NCBI RefSeq assembly: GCF_000317305.3
Contig: NC_023036.2
Coordinates: 372,001-436,000 of the forward strand
Direction: 5' to 3'
Source of the DNA: Mycolicibacterium neoaurum VKM Ac-1815D
GTDB taxonomy: Bacteria > Actinomycetota > Actinomycetes > Mycobacteriales > Mycobacteriaceae
DNA length: 64,000 nucleotides
Shown here: positions 18,753 to 28,364 of the stretch, one piece after another
Layout of the letters: every line of letters starts with the position of its first letter
Numbering within the stretch: position 1 is the first letter of the stretch
Notes under the pieces: model-generated
Database searches by the model: none
Told to the model about the DNA's origin: nothing
Seen by the model: the letters and a program-made list of their open reading frames with translations, nothing else
Position numbers and translations under genes: made by a program

Positions 18753-20161
18753 CGCCGTTCGAGCCGGTCGAAGTCGTCGGACAGCCCCGCGGCCAACTCC
18801 AGGATTCGGCGCTGGAACGTCTTACCGAGCAGGTCCAGCTGGATCTCCGTGCCCGCGGCGATGTGCTTGTCCCACGGCAACACGACCACCCGGCCCGGCG
18901 CAACGTGCCGCTCGAACTGCTGCACCAGATCCTCGACGTCGATATTCGTCTTGCCCGGTGTCACATGGTTGATCACCACGCAGGACCGACCGAGGAGATC
19001 CTGGTACCCGTTCTGGCGCAACCAGTCCATGGTCACAGCGGCCTGCCGTGCACCGTCGATCGAGGCACTGGCCACGATGACCATGCCCGAGACGGTGGCC
19101 AACACGCCACGCGAGGCCGGTTGGAACAACCCCGCGCCGCAGTCGGCCAACACCAGGTTGTAGTAGCGGGATACGACGCTGACGGCGCCCTTCCAGTCGT
19201 CTTCGTTGAACTCGCGCCGGGCCGCGCTGTACTCCTCGGAGGACAGCACCTCCAGATTGGCGCTGTTCATGCTGGTGTATGCACGGATGTCGTTGTAGCG
19301 GGACAATTCCTTGTCCGACAACAGGTCTGCGATGGTTGCCGCGGACTGTCGACCGGCGCGGTCGGCGAGGTTGCCGCAATCCGGGTCCGCGTCGATGGCC
19401 AGGATCCGGTCTCCGCGAACTCGGCTCAGCGCCGAACCGAGTGCCACGGTGACGGCCGTCTTGCCGACGCCGCCCTTGAGCCCGAACACCCCGATCTGAT
19501 AGGAGTCCCTGGCATTTCGACGCACCCGTGCCTGCAGGTCCATCTCGTAGAGCTCGTCAGGAGACGGGCCCATATTGATCCGCGTCAGCAGGTAGAGCCA
19601 GTGTCGCCAGCCGCGCTGCGACGGCATCTTGACCGCCGTGCGAACCCCGACGTGTGACAGCGCGTCGATGGCCCGATGATTGCCCATGCTGGCCGCCGAT
19701 GTCGGGGCGGGCTGCCCGGTGGGCGCCGGTGCGCTGGACGGATTCCACCCCGTCTCCATCGTGTCGCTGTAGTGCGCGCTCGGCGCGGGCGCCGGCGCAG
19801 GCGCGGAGCGCGGCGGAGGCGGCGCAAAGGTCTGCTGTTCGAATCGGGCTCCGGCGGGCTGGGCGGTCTGCGGGGTCCGCATCATGCCGTTCTGGACGTG
19901 CTGCGGCCCGGTGACAGGAATCTGACTGGTCACCTCGGATGCACTGGGCGGCGGGGCGACCGAGGCCGGCGGCGCCGCGGCGGCCTGGGTGGGCGCAATC
20001 GGCATCGGTGGTGGAGTGTGCTCGCCGGCGTAACCCGCGCTGCCCGCCCCTGAGGCGTTCACCGGCATCGGGGACGCACCCTCACGGCGTGCCGCGGCAT
20101 CCTCGTCGGCAGCGTCGGACGCGCCGGAAGAATGGAACAGCCGGTCATAGTCTGCCGACAT
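18749..20161 (-). CDS. espI: ESX-1 associated MinD-like ATPase EspI
   Basis: A 470-residue protein. A Pro/Ala-rich disordered N-terminus (about 1-160) precedes the conserved RGWR and GPSPDE segment. A MinD/ParA-type ATPase follows with deviant Walker A KGGVGKT at 229-235 and AIDADPD. In M. tuberculosis EspI lowers ESX-1 activity when ATP is low; it is dispensable for secretion otherwise. I chose ATG 20161 over the GTG at 20167. A hairpin with T-rich flank separates it from esxA. A paralogue lies at 31708. Confidence 0.92.
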   Translation of the reverse strand: MSADYDRLFHSSGASDAADEDAAARREGASPMPVNASGAGSAGYAGEHTPPPMPIAPTQAAAAPPASVAPPPSASEVTSQIPVTGPQHVQNGMMRTPQTAQPAGARFEQQTFAPPPPRSAPAPAPAPSAHYSDTMETGWNPSSAPAPTGQPAPTSAASMGNHRAIDALSHVGVRTAVKMPSQRGWRHWLYLLTRINMGPSPDELYEMDLQARVRRNARDSYQIGVFGLKGGVGKTAVTVALGSALSRVRGDRILAIDADPDCGNLADRAGRQSAATIADLLSDKELSRYNDIRAYTSMNSANLEVLSSEEYSAARREFNEDDWKGAVSVVSRYYNLVLADCGAGLFQPASRGVLATVSGMVIVASASIDGARQAAVTMDWLRQNGYQDLLGRSCVVINHVTPGKTNIDVEDLVQQFERHVAPGRVVVLPWDKHIAAGTEIQLDLLGKTFQRRILELAAGLSDDFDRLERR

Positions 20162-20212
20162 AAGCACCTCTCAAAGTCGTGCCGTTGAAAACACGTTGTA
20201 AAAACACACGGA

Positions 20213-20244
20213 GTGGGCGGATGCCCAAAGGCTAATCCGCCCAC
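20213..20244 (-). terminator. hairpin between esxA and espI (attenuator or partial terminator)
   Basis: GTGGGCGGAT (20213-20222) and ATCCGCCCAC (20235-20244) form a perfect 10-bp stem with a 12-nt loop. Reading on the minus strand, a TTTTT run follows about ten bases later. It lies between the esxA stop and the espI start, so it could leave esxB-esxA mRNA more abundant than espI-eccD1. Confidence 0.55.
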
Positions 20245-20261
20245 CCCTTGGTGCGCTTGGA

Positions 20262-20549
20262 CTAGGCGAACATCCCGGTGACGCCATGCTCGATCTGCTG
20301 CATGTGCTGTCCGGACTCGCTGATCGTCTGCGCGAGATTCTGCAGCGCGGCGTTCAGTTCCGCGGAGGTGCTGTCCCACCGCATCTGCACGGCCTGGTAG
20401 GCCTCCGAACCCGAGCCACCCCACACCGAGGCGAGCGAAGCGAGCGAGGCCTTGCCCTCGTCGAGCAGACCCTGGGTGACGCCGACGGCGCCGTTGATCT
20501 CACCGGCGGAACCTTCGATACCGCCGAACTGCCAAACCTGTTGCGACAT
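20262..20549 (-). CDS. esxA: ESAT-6, ESX-1 secreted WXG100 protein
   Basis: A 95-residue WXG100 protein. The helix-turn-helix turn has Trp43-Gly-Gly45 in [12 protein letters not shown]. The C-terminus ends VTGMFA exactly as in ESAT-6, and [12 protein letters not shown] is likewise conserved. EsxA is co-secreted with EsxB as a heterodimer, for which EsxB carries the export signal. The neighbour 29 bp upstream is esxB. The high similarity to the pathogen protein over its whole length makes this assignment firm. Confidence 0.97.
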   Translation of the reverse strand: MSQQVWQFGGIEGSAGEINGAVGVTQGLLDEGKASLASLASVWGGSGSEAYQAVQMRWDSTSAELNAALQNLAQTISESGQHMQQIEHGVTGMFA

Positions 20550-20578
20550 GTGTTATCTCCTTTGGAAGTTGGTAGAGG

Positions 20579-20881
20579 TCAGAGGTTCATGGCCGACGAC
20601 AGCGTGCCGGCCTGATCCTCGTCCGCGGTGGTGTACTGCATGCCCGAAGTCTGGATGTTCTGGGAGATGTCGTTCAGCTCCTGAACCTGTCGCGCGGCGG
20701 CCTCGTGGAAGCGCAGCAGCGCGGCCTGTGCCGCGGTGCCCGCCTGACCGACCATCTGGGCCGCGAGCGCACCACCGGTGGCCTCGACCTGCGATATAAC
20801 ACCCTTGAGCTCGCCGGAGATGCTCTCGAAGTGGGCCGCCTCCTTGGCGAGGACAGCGGCATCTGTATTCATCTGTGCCAT
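20579..20881 (-). CDS. esxB: CFP-10, EsxA partner and secretion-signal carrier
   Basis: A 100-residue WXG100-family protein. The general secretion signal YxxxD is present as Tyr83-Asp87 (YTTAD), followed by a flexible tail. The expected Trp43 of the WXG turn is replaced: the sequence is AQMVGQAG, giving Met43-Val-Gly45. The remaining helical pattern and its place before esxA leave no doubt about identity. It forms the tight 1:1 dimer with EsxA and its C-terminus docks on EccCb1. Confidence 0.96.
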   Translation of the reverse strand: MAQMNTDAAVLAKEAAHFESISGELKGVISQVEATGGALAAQMVGQAGTAAQAALLRFHEAAARQVQELNDISQNIQTSGMQYTTADEDQAGTLSSAMNL

Positions 20882-20972
20882 GCTCGGTACTCTTTCTGTT
20901 TTCCAGTGTCCTCACCACTGATGGCGAGTCTTCCAGCCCCCTCGGCCGGGAAGTCTTGTGTCGGTAGACGGT

Positions 20973-22310
20973 TCACCAGTCGTCGTCCTCGTCCTCGTCC
21001 TCACCCAGGTCATGGGCGAGGGCGGACGGCGCCGCCAGGCCTTGCCGATTCGTACCGCGTTTCGCTCCCTGCCCCATGCCCCCCATGGGTCCACCGCCGG
21101 CACCGTTGCCGACCGGGGCCAACCCCGAACCGGCACCACCGGCCGCCGCACCGACCGGGGCCGCCGCCCCTGCCGGCTGTCCGAGCAGCCCGCTCATCAG
21201 CGGTGTGCTGGCCAGCGTGCCGCCGGCGCCCGGCAACGACGCCGCGCGCACCAGTCCGGCGCCCGCGCCCGCCCCGGTCCCGCCTGCCAACGGATGATTG
21301 GAGAACGGGCTGGCACCCATCAGCCCGAACTGCGCACCCTTGTTCAGACCACCACCGAGCTGGCCGAACATCGAACTGACCTGCTGCATCGGCGCGAGGA
21401 TCTGCTGCATCGGCTGGGTGACCGTCTGCATCATCTGCTGCGGAGCCTGGGCGAGCATCGAGCCCACCTGCGAGGCGACCTGCATACCCATCTGGGCACC
21501 CTGCTGTGCGCCCTGCATCAGCTGCTCGGGCTCGCCCTGAGCCTGCTGCGCGGTGTTCTCGCCCTTGCGCGCCTGGGTCTGCGCCGACACCATCGCCGCA
21601 TTGCTGTTCGCCGCGGCACGGCCGACATGCAGCGCCGCGGATTCGATACTGGCCTGCGCCGCCACCTGCGCGAACGCCAGCTCGCGCATTGCCGACCCCG
21701 GCAGGGTGGCGGCGATCTTTCCCGAGGCGAACCCCAGTGCTGCCTCACCGACACCGGGCATCACGATCGGCTTCAGCGGTGGGATCGGTTCGAACATGAT
21801 GTTCGCGGCCGTCTCCGCCTGGTAGCCATGCATCGCGACGGCCGCCTGGGTCCACATCCGCACGAAGTAGTCGAACTCGTTGACCCCGATCGGCACGGTG
21901 TTCACACCGAGGAAGTTGGTGGCCTCCAGCACCGCATGCGTGACGTGGTTGGCCTCGATCTCGACCAACGGCGGCGTCACCGCCATGGCCAACAGATACG
22001 AGTTCGCCTGCGCGATCGCCTGCATGGCCCGCTTCTGGGCCTGCAGGGCAGCGGTGTGCAACCAGACGATCATGGGCGTGGTCGCCTGGATCGCCTGCTC
22101 ACTGGCCCCGCCCTGCCAGGAACCCGCCAGCGAGGCGAGGCTGGCCGAGAGCTCCTCGGCCTGGGTTTCCAACGCAATCGCCAAGGCCTCCCAGGCGGCC
22201 GCCGCCTGATACATGGGCGCCGCACCGGCACCGGCCATCAACCGGCCGGTGTTCACCTCCGGAGGCAGGGCCCCGTACACAAACGGCACAGGGGGAATTG
22301 AGGCAACCAT
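20973..22310 (-). CDS. ppe68: PPE family protein of the ESX-1 locus (PPE68)
   Basis: A 445-residue PPE protein. The N-terminal PPE domain (about 1-175) has PPE in ALPPEVNTGR near residues 15-24 and the WxG turn SWQGGAS. The C-terminal half is Gly/Ala/Gln-rich with repeated QQGAQM-like turns, and the very end is acidic (EDEDEDDDW). It is expected to pair with PE35 and to be recognised by EspG1 for ESX-1 export. It lies between PE35 and esxB, as in other ESX-1 loci. Confidence 0.94.
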   Translation of the reverse strand: MVASIPPVPFVYGALPPEVNTGRLMAGAGAAPMYQAAAAWEALAIALETQAEELSASLASLAGSWQGGASEQAIQATTPMIVWLHTAALQAQKRAMQAIAQANSYLLAMAVTPPLVEIEANHVTHAVLEATNFLGVNTVPIGVNEFDYFVRMWTQAAVAMHGYQAETAANIMFEPIPPLKPIVMPGVGEAALGFASGKIAATLPGSAMRELAFAQVAAQASIESAALHVGRAAANSNAAMVSAQTQARKGENTAQQAQGEPEQLMQGAQQGAQMGMQVASQVGSMLAQAPQQMMQTVTQPMQQILAPMQQVSSMFGQLGGGLNKGAQFGLMGASPFSNHPLAGGTGAGAGAGLVRAASLPGAGGTLASTPLMSGLLGQPAGAAAPVGAAAGGAGSGLAPVGNGAGGGPMGGMGQGAKRGTNRQGLAAPSALAHDLGEDEDEDDDW

Positions 22311-22353
22311 TTGCTGGACTCAGTCTCGATAGCGGGTTATTCGCTCGTCCCGG

Positions 22354-22650
22354 TCAGGACAGCGTCGCGGCGGCCTGGGCGTCGGCGGTCGTGTAGATAC
22401 CGGTCGCCTCGAGGTACGCGGCTCCGGCACGCGCCAGCTCCTGCTGGGCGTACGCATTCAGCGCCGCCATCTGTGCGCCTTCACTGGCGAACGCCAGGAC
22501 TGCCTGCACAGATACCTCTTCCGCACCGGCCGGCAACAGCGCCGACGCCTCCGCGGTGGCTGCGGTTCCGGTGGCCAAACCCCGGGATCCGTTCGCAATC
22601 ACCTGGTTCCCGACACCGAGAACAGCGGGATTGTGTGCCATCGGTTGCAT
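22354..22650 (-). CDS. pe35: PE family protein of the ESX-1 locus (PE35)
   Basis: A 98-residue PE-domain protein, starting MQPMAHNPAVLGVG, with the C-terminal YxxxD export motif YTTAD. A literal Pro-Glu is not present (Pro8-Ala9), as in other PE35 proteins. It partners PPE68, encoded 43 bp downstream. A strong ribosome site (GAGGAGGT, complement of 22657-22664) lies six bases before the ATG. It is the first gene of the PE35-PPE68-esxB-esxA group. Confidence 0.93.
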   Translation of the reverse strand: MQPMAHNPAVLGVGNQVIANGSRGLATGTAATAEASALLPAGAEEVSVQAVLAFASEGAQMAALNAYAQQELARAGAAYLEATGIYTTADAQAAATLS

Positions 22651-22798
22651 TCGCGTACCTCCTCACATCGTCGGAAAAGCCTGGATGCAAAAACTGAGAA
22701 GGGAGACAGAATTGGTGCTCTGTTGCATAAGAATCGTTCCCCCGACCCCGTTTGCTGCCTAGCCACCGTCAATTTCGCTGAGTGGCTACCAATCCATA
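22651..22798 (-). promoter_or_regulatory. 148-bp gap upstream of PE35, probable promoter region
   Basis: This is the only sizeable gap inside the minus-strand ESX-1 run. It is more AT-rich than its surroundings and holds the strong PE35 ribosome site at 22657-22664. It also has a minor inverted repeat TAGCCAC (22760-22766)/GTGGCTA (22782-22788), just downstream of the eccCb1 stop. A separate promoter for the substrate genes is inferred; no clear -35/-10 pair is claimed. Confidence 0.4.
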
Positions 22799-24580
22799 TT
22801 AACCACCGTTTGGGGGTGCTCCGAACACTTCTTCTGCGGGGGGATCGATATAGGCGGCCTGAACGACCTCTTTGCCATCTGGAGAGATGAGAAGTGCCTG
22901 GCCAGGGGGCCTGCGCTTGAGTTTGAACTCGCTCGAGGGGAACTCGGTCTTCTCACCGGAAAGAAACAGAGTGGGGGATCCGGCACCGAACGCGGCGCCG
23001 ACGAACTTGTCCATCGTGGCCCGGTGCGCCTGGCTCATCTGGCAGGTCACCACGATGTGCAGGCCGATATCCGCCGCGGCGGGCAGCAACGGCGCGAGCG
23101 GTGTCATCGGCGGCACCATCCCGGACGCCGCCACGATCATGTGCCAGTCGTCGACCAGCAGCACCACGTCGGGGCCGGTCCACCACGACCGGGCCCGCAG
23201 CTGCGCGGTGGTCAGGTCCGGCGGCGGCAGGCGCTTCTTGAGGTTGACTGCCAGCGCCTTGATGGATTCCTCCAACGAGGCGCTGTTGCGGTTCACCGCC
23301 CCCGCGTCGAGCAGATGGCTCTGCGGCACCGCATCCAGCAGGCCCGACCGATAGTCGGCCAGCATGAACCGGACCTGCTCGGGACTGTTGCGGGAACAGA
23401 TCGCCTGGGCGACCGCATGCGCGATCGTCGTCTTCCCCGATTTCGGCGCCCCGAATATCAGCAGATGCGGCGTGATCTGCATGTTGTTGTAGGCCACCGA
23501 CAGGTCGGACTCCCGGATGCCGACCGGGATGGTCCACCGTGTGCGGTAGTCGGCGTCGGGGCCGGGCGGCGTGGGATCGAGTTCGCGCAGATGGATGCGT
23601 TCGGGCAGCACCCTGACCCGGGGTGCCTCATCGGTGTGCAGGGAGGCGATGTGATCCACCGCCGCGGTGATGGCCGGGACGATATCGGCGGCGCTGTGCA
23701 CACCGTCCAGACGCGGCACACCGATCATCAGATGGTGCTTCTCCCCCGAGATGGCCCGGCCCGGGCGGTTGGCCGGGATATCGCGGGTCATCCGGTCGAC
23801 CTGGGTCTCGTTGACATCACCGAGCCGGAACTCGACCTTCGTGCCCAGATAATCGCGGACCCGCGATTTCAGTTCGGTCCAGCGCGGGGTGGAGATGATG
23901 GTGTGTACGCCGAATGCCAGTCCCTGCCCGGCCAGGTCCTGCACCACCGGCTCCAGGTCGGGGAACTCGGCGACGAATGCCGGCCAGCCGTCGATCACCA
24001 GGAACACGTCACCGAACGGATCGTGGAACGCCGGGTGATTGGGATCCTCGCGCATCTGCCGGTACGACGCGATGGAGCCGACGCGGTACTGCTTGAACAT
24101 CGCCTCGCGTTGTCGCAGAACGGCTTTCATCTCTGCGACGGCCCGGTTGACCCGGTCGGGCTCGGAGCGGGTGGCGACCCCGCCGACGTGCGGCAGGTCT
24201 TCGAGGTACATCAACCCGCCGCCACCGAGATCGATGCAGTAGAACTGCACCTGGCGCGGGGTGTGGGTGGCCGCCGCTGACAGCACCAACGTCTGCAGAA
24301 ACGTCGACTTGCCGGTCTGCGGTGCCCCACCGATGGCGATGTTGCCCGCAGCGGCCGACACGTCGATCCCCCACACCTCCTGGCGGTGCCGACGGGGCTC
24401 GTCCATGATGCCCAGCCCGAATCGCAAGGGCTGGCGCTGATCACGCTCGACGAGTTCGTTGACCGGTGTGGGATCGGTCAACGGCGGCAGCCACATCTTG
24501 TAGGCCCGAACCTCACCGGTGGTCAACTGTTCGAGCACCACTTCGCGCAGGACGCGCGGCTCGGATTCTGTGGACGTCAT
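22799..24580 (-). CDS. eccCb1: ESX-1 FtsK/SpoIIIE ATPase subunit EccCb1
   Basis: A 593-residue protein holding the second and third ATPase domains of the split EccC1 motor. Domain 2 has Walker [10 protein letters not shown] (Lys91) and Walker B FLVIDGW. Domain 3 has GAPKSGKTT and LLVDDWH. The C-terminal domain binds the EsxB tail in known systems. Its ATG overlaps the eccCa1 stop by four bases. Splitting of EccC in two is typical of ESX-1. Confidence 0.95.
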   Translation of the reverse strand: MTSTESEPRVLREVVLEQLTTGEVRAYKMWLPPLTDPTPVNELVERDQRQPLRFGLGIMDEPRRHRQEVWGIDVSAAAGNIAIGGAPQTGKSTFLQTLVLSAAATHTPRQVQFYCIDLGGGGLMYLEDLPHVGGVATRSEPDRVNRAVAEMKAVLRQREAMFKQYRVGSIASYRQMREDPNHPAFHDPFGDVFLVIDGWPAFVAEFPDLEPVVQDLAGQGLAFGVHTIISTPRWTELKSRVRDYLGTKVEFRLGDVNETQVDRMTRDIPANRPGRAISGEKHHLMIGVPRLDGVHSAADIVPAITAAVDHIASLHTDEAPRVRVLPERIHLRELDPTPPGPDADYRTRWTIPVGIRESDLSVAYNNMQITPHLLIFGAPKSGKTTIAHAVAQAICSRNSPEQVRFMLADYRSGLLDAVPQSHLLDAGAVNRNSASLEESIKALAVNLKKRLPPPDLTTAQLRARSWWTGPDVVLLVDDWHMIVAASGMVPPMTPLAPLLPAAADIGLHIVVTCQMSQAHRATMDKFVGAAFGAGSPTLFLSGEKTEFPSSEFKLKRRPPGQALLISPDGKEVVQAAYIDPPAEEVFGAPPNGG

Positions 24581-26814
24581 CGTTGTGTCACTCCCGAGGC
24601 ATCCATCATGGGCGCGGCCGTGAAGGGCTGGATCCGTATCTGACTGGGCACCTGGATCCGAGGCGCGGAATCCCCGTTGGTGGTGATCGCCGCGGCCGGA
24701 ACATAGTTGGTCCCGGTGTAGACGCTGCGGAACTTCACCGGGTCCTCCATACCGACCCGCAGGAAGCCGACGCCGCTTTCCTTGTTGGTGATGTACTGCG
24801 CCTCCGGGGTTCCGATCACCGCCTTGGACTCCGCGGAACTGGTGGTGCGCAACGCAATTCGATAGGTGAGGTTGGGTTCCAGCTTGTCGATGCGCACGCC
24901 GCCGGTATTGAGCGACTGGGTGGCCAGCAGCAGGTGCACACGCAGCGAGCGGCCGACGCGGCAGATCCGGTCGAACAGCGCGATGAAGTCCGGGTGGTTC
25001 TGCAGCAGTTCGGCGAACTCGTCGACGACGACGAACAGCGTCGGCAGCGGGGCCAGGTCGGCACCGCGCTCGCGGTGCTTCTCGTATTCGGCCACACCGG
25101 AGAGCGCGCCGGCCGCGCCCACCTGGATACCGGCCTGGCGCAGGATGGACTGGCGGCGGTCGAGTTCACCGGAGAGCACCTCGCCCATGCGGCTGACCAG
25201 CTCCGCCTCTTCCTCCATGTTGGTGACCACCGCCGCGGTGTGGGGAAGCTTCTCCATGCCCAGGAATGTCGAGCCGCCCTTGAAGTCGGTGAGCAGCAGG
25301 TTCACCTGGTCGGGGTGGTGGGTGGCGGCCAGCGAGAGGATCAGGGTCCGGAGGAACTCCGACTTGCCGGAACCCGTCGTACCGATCAGCATCCCGTGCG
25401 GGCCGGCACCGAACTCGGCACCCTCCTTGATATCCAGGTGCATGATGTCGCCGGTCTTGAGCTCGTGGCCGAACGGGATCCGGAGCCGGTCGCGGTCGGT
25501 GTCGGCGAACATCCGCCACCGGGCGGGGGTCACCTCCTCGACCGACTGGGCACCCACCAGCTGATGCCATTCGGTGGCGACCTTCTTGTGCACCCGGGTG
25601 TTCTTGTCGATGATCGTGCCGGTGATCGACCAGCCTGCCAGCTTGCGCGCCACCCGACCCGCCGCGGTGGGCGTCATCTGGTCGGCGGTGTTGGCGACCA
25701 GCCGGAAGGTCTGGTTGGGCAATCTGTCGTCGGCGGTGCCGTCGTCGGCCAGCCGGATCCGGTAGGCCGATCCGCGGTGATTGCCGAGCGTGATGACCGT
25801 GACGCCGGCCCGGCCGTCCACGGGGAAACCGGCCTTGCCCCCGGTCAGGTCGATCACGACCACGTAGGGCCCACTTGGCGCGGCATCGGCGGTGTGCGGG
25901 CCGCGCGCGGTCAGGTCGGCCAGCCCGTCGGGCCGGGTGAACACCAGCCGCGTCGCACCCGCGGAATCGGTGTCGGTCTGATGCTGCACATGCGGCAGCC
26001 ATTTGAGCCACGCCCAATCCGGATCCTCCGGATTGTCGGTCAGCACCCTGATCTGCAGCAGGTCCGGCGGATGGAACACCGCGAGATGGCAGATCATGGC
26101 GCGCAGCAGTGCCGCCGCCCGGGCACCGTCGCCGCCGACGGCGATGGTCGGGAATGTTCTCAGCTGCACCAACTTCGGGCAGTCGTGGATGAGGCCGTGG
26201 GTACGCAGGAACTTGATCAGCCACATGTGGCTGACGGGCTCCAGATGCGGTTGCGGCGCGCCGGCGGGACCCGAGAGCTCACCGCCCACAGACGGTTTGA
26301 GCAAGCGATCGACGGCGGGCTCGGATCCGACACCGATGCGGACAGCGGCATAGAAGTCGGCGTTGGTCTGGCGAGACCACTGCCGGTTGGTACCGATGAT
26401 CGAGAGCAGATCCTCGGGATGCGGTGCGTGGTAGTTGAAGAAGGTGACCTGCGCGGCAGCCGAGGTGGTGACGCGGGTCCGCAGGCCCGCCAGGTAACGC
26501 AGGTACTCCTTGCGGTCGGCGTTGATCTCGGGGACGCGCTTGCCACCCGGCCCCCCACCGGCCATGAAGCCGACCGTGGCCATGATCATCATCAGCGGCA
26601 TCATCAGCATGTAGGGCGAAAGCTGCCGGATGCCGGTGAAGATCATGATCGCGATCATGCCCAGCATGCCGCCACCCATGACCCACGGCAGTGCCTTCTG
26701 GATACCCGAGGGCGGAATGTCGATTCCCAGGTCATCCGGTGGGGTGATGGTGATTTCACCGGGTGTCAGCCGAGGGCCGCGCTTGATGATCGGGGTGAAC
26801 TTCTTGGTGGTCAT
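24577..26814 (-). CDS. eccCa1: ESX-1 FtsK/SpoIIIE ATPase subunit EccCa1
   Basis: A 745-residue protein. Two membrane helices (about 41-61 and 67-87) lead into a stalk domain, then the first FtsK-like ATPase domain with [10 protein letters not shown] as Walker A and [10 protein letters not shown] as Walker B. It forms the membrane-anchored part of the translocation motor and works with EccCb1. It overlaps both eccB1 and eccCb1 by four bases, which points to coupled translation. Confidence 0.95.
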   Translation of the reverse strand: MTTKKFTPIIKRGPRLTPGEITITPPDDLGIDIPPSGIQKALPWVMGGGMLGMIAIMIFTGIRQLSPYMLMMPLMMIMATVGFMAGGGPGGKRVPEINADRKEYLRYLAGLRTRVTTSAAAQVTFFNYHAPHPEDLLSIIGTNRQWSRQTNADFYAAVRIGVGSEPAVDRLLKPSVGGELSGPAGAPQPHLEPVSHMWLIKFLRTHGLIHDCPKLVQLRTFPTIAVGGDGARAAALLRAMICHLAVFHPPDLLQIRVLTDNPEDPDWAWLKWLPHVQHQTDTDSAGATRLVFTRPDGLADLTARGPHTADAAPSGPYVVVIDLTGGKAGFPVDGRAGVTVITLGNHRGSAYRIRLADDGTADDRLPNQTFRLVANTADQMTPTAAGRVARKLAGWSITGTIIDKNTRVHKKVATEWHQLVGAQSVEEVTPARWRMFADTDRDRLRIPFGHELKTGDIMHLDIKEGAEFGAGPHGMLIGTTGSGKSEFLRTLILSLAATHHPDQVNLLLTDFKGGSTFLGMEKLPHTAAVVTNMEEEAELVSRMGEVLSGELDRRQSILRQAGIQVGAAGALSGVAEYEKHRERGADLAPLPTLFVVVDEFAELLQNHPDFIALFDRICRVGRSLRVHLLLATQSLNTGGVRIDKLEPNLTYRIALRTTSSAESKAVIGTPEAQYITNKESGVGFLRVGMEDPVKFRSVYTGTNYVPAAAITTNGDSAPRIQVPSQIRIQPFTAAPMMDASGVTQR

Positions 26815-28361
26815 CCACCTGCTCCTTCCGGCGGCAGCGGCGATCCGGGGGCCTGGGCGGGCAGGTTGCCGCCGGGAGCGGGAGCGGGTGCACCAGCGGC
26901 CGGGGCGGCAGCACCGACGGGCGCAGCGAGTTCGCCGTTGACCTTTCGGGGGTTCGGACTCGGGGGCAGGGTGTCATGCTCCAGCAGCGCGGCCTGCTTG
27001 GACAGCACCGGGCCGTCGATGAGCCAGCTGACCACCTGCCACGGCGCCGTGAGCGGACCGTGGAGCCCCAGCGATGAGGCGGTGTCCTCGTTGGGCAGCC
27101 CGTAGCGCACACCCTGCGGGTCGACGTAATAGAGGCTTTCGCCGTACCGCGGATCCGGTGACTGCAGCCTGATGTATTGGCCGCCGTCGATGTACACGGT
27201 GGCATTTCCAGAGATCTGGTCGATCCCACTGTTCATCCGACTGGGGGGCACGGGCAGGTGCCTGCCGCTGATCACGGTCTGGCGTGGTCCCTGGTCGCCC
27301 GGATCGCGCTGCCACGACCAGCACAGCGTCGGCGCATCCGCGCGCAGCCGGATGTCCATCGGCTCGTCGGGCAGCGGCGAGACGAACACCTGCTCGGGGA
27401 TGCTGGCGACATCGCTGGCCTCCACCGACGGCGGGGTGATCAGCCCGAAGGAGTTCGTGGCGCGCAACGCCGCCGACGTGGTCCCGTTGACCTTGGCGAC
27501 ACCGTCGGACAGCACGACATACCGCTGTTCGACATCGTTGTTCAGGGTCCGGAAGACCGATCCGATCACCAGATTGGGTGCCAGCCCGAGGGTGTTCGGC
27601 GCGCCCGCACCCGGCACCGCGGGCAGCTTCAGCGGCCCGACGTTGGGCAGGGCGTTGAACAGTGCCTCCGAGATCGGGGTGGCCCGCGCGGTGACCGGGA
27701 TGCCGACGGCGGAGGTCACCGCCCGGTCGGCCATATCGATGGCGTGCCTGCCATCGGCGGTCACCAGCCACGTCAGGTTCTGATAGGTGACCAGCACACC
27801 CTGGTTCGGACGCAACGGACCCACCGAGGCGTCGATGGCCAATGGCATCACCAACGCCGACGTCTGCACCTGGGGGGCGACGCTCTCGGGCTTGATGACG
27901 TTGTCGCACAGCGACCATGTCGAGGTCGGCGCGCCCACCGGGGTGGCGTACGGGGCACCGGGAATGCCGATCGGCTGACCCTTGGTCATCCGGTTGAGCT
28001 CCTCGGACTTGACCGCCGACGGCGTGGCGGCGTTACCGAGGACCAACCGTGCGGAGGTCAGGTTGTAGACCGGCCGGATGCTGTCGGATCCGGGCACCAT
28101 GACGTAGAGCTGGTTGGTGGTGCGATCGACCAACAGCGTGTCCGAGCCGCGTTTGCCCAGCGGTTTGAAGTACGCCAGCAGCGCGGCCCCGATGCAGATG
28201 ACGACCGCGATGACGACACCGCACATCACCGCGCGGCTGTAGAACTGCAGCGGGTCGTCGAACATCCGGGTGTCGCGGCGCACGATCGCGTGCTCGACAC
28301 GACGCAAGAGGAAGCGCCAGCCGCTGACCTGGACCTTTGTGGTGAGCCGGAATCCTGCCAT
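26811..28361 (-). CDS. eccB1: ESX-1 core component EccB1
   Basis: A 516-residue protein with a short cytoplasmic N-terminus, one membrane helix (about residues 44-65) and a large periplasmic repeat domain. It has paired cysteines in the periplasmic part (SLCDNVIKP and TLCWSWQRD) that probably form the conserved disulphide. The N-terminal basic segment [19 protein letters not shown] is the family signature. The C-terminus is Pro/Ala-rich. Three bases separate the eccA1 stop and its start region; its stop overlaps eccCa1. Confidence 0.95.
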   Translation of the reverse strand: MAGFRLTTKVQVSGWRFLLRRVEHAIVRRDTRMFDDPLQFYSRAVMCGVVIAVVICIGAALLAYFKPLGKRGSDTLLVDRTTNQLYVMVPGSDSIRPVYNLTSARLVLGNAATPSAVKSEELNRMTKGQPIGIPGAPYATPVGAPTSTWSLCDNVIKPESVAPQVQTSALVMPLAIDASVGPLRPNQGVLVTYQNLTWLVTADGRHAIDMADRAVTSAVGIPVTARATPISEALFNALPNVGPLKLPAVPGAGAPNTLGLAPNLVIGSVFRTLNNDVEQRYVVLSDGVAKVNGTTSAALRATNSFGLITPPSVEASDVASIPEQVFVSPLPDEPMDIRLRADAPTLCWSWQRDPGDQGPRQTVISGRHLPVPPSRMNSGIDQISGNATVYIDGGQYIRLQSPDPRYGESLYYVDPQGVRYGLPNEDTASSLGLHGPLTAPWQVVSWLIDGPVLSKQAALLEHDTLPPSPNPRKVNGELAAPVGAAAPAAGAPAPAPGGNLPAQAPGSPLPPEGAGG

Positions 28362-28364
28362 GGG

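Noticed and set aside
22354..22650. PE35 lacking the Pro-Glu motif as an oddity
   Set aside because: PE35 proteins of ESX-1 loci commonly lack a literal PE dipeptide, so this is normal for the subfamily.
24466..27105. 879-residue plus-strand ORF
   Set aside because: It is antisense to eccCb1, eccCa1 and eccB1; composition is rich in His, Gly, Arg and Gln, as expected for a shadow frame.
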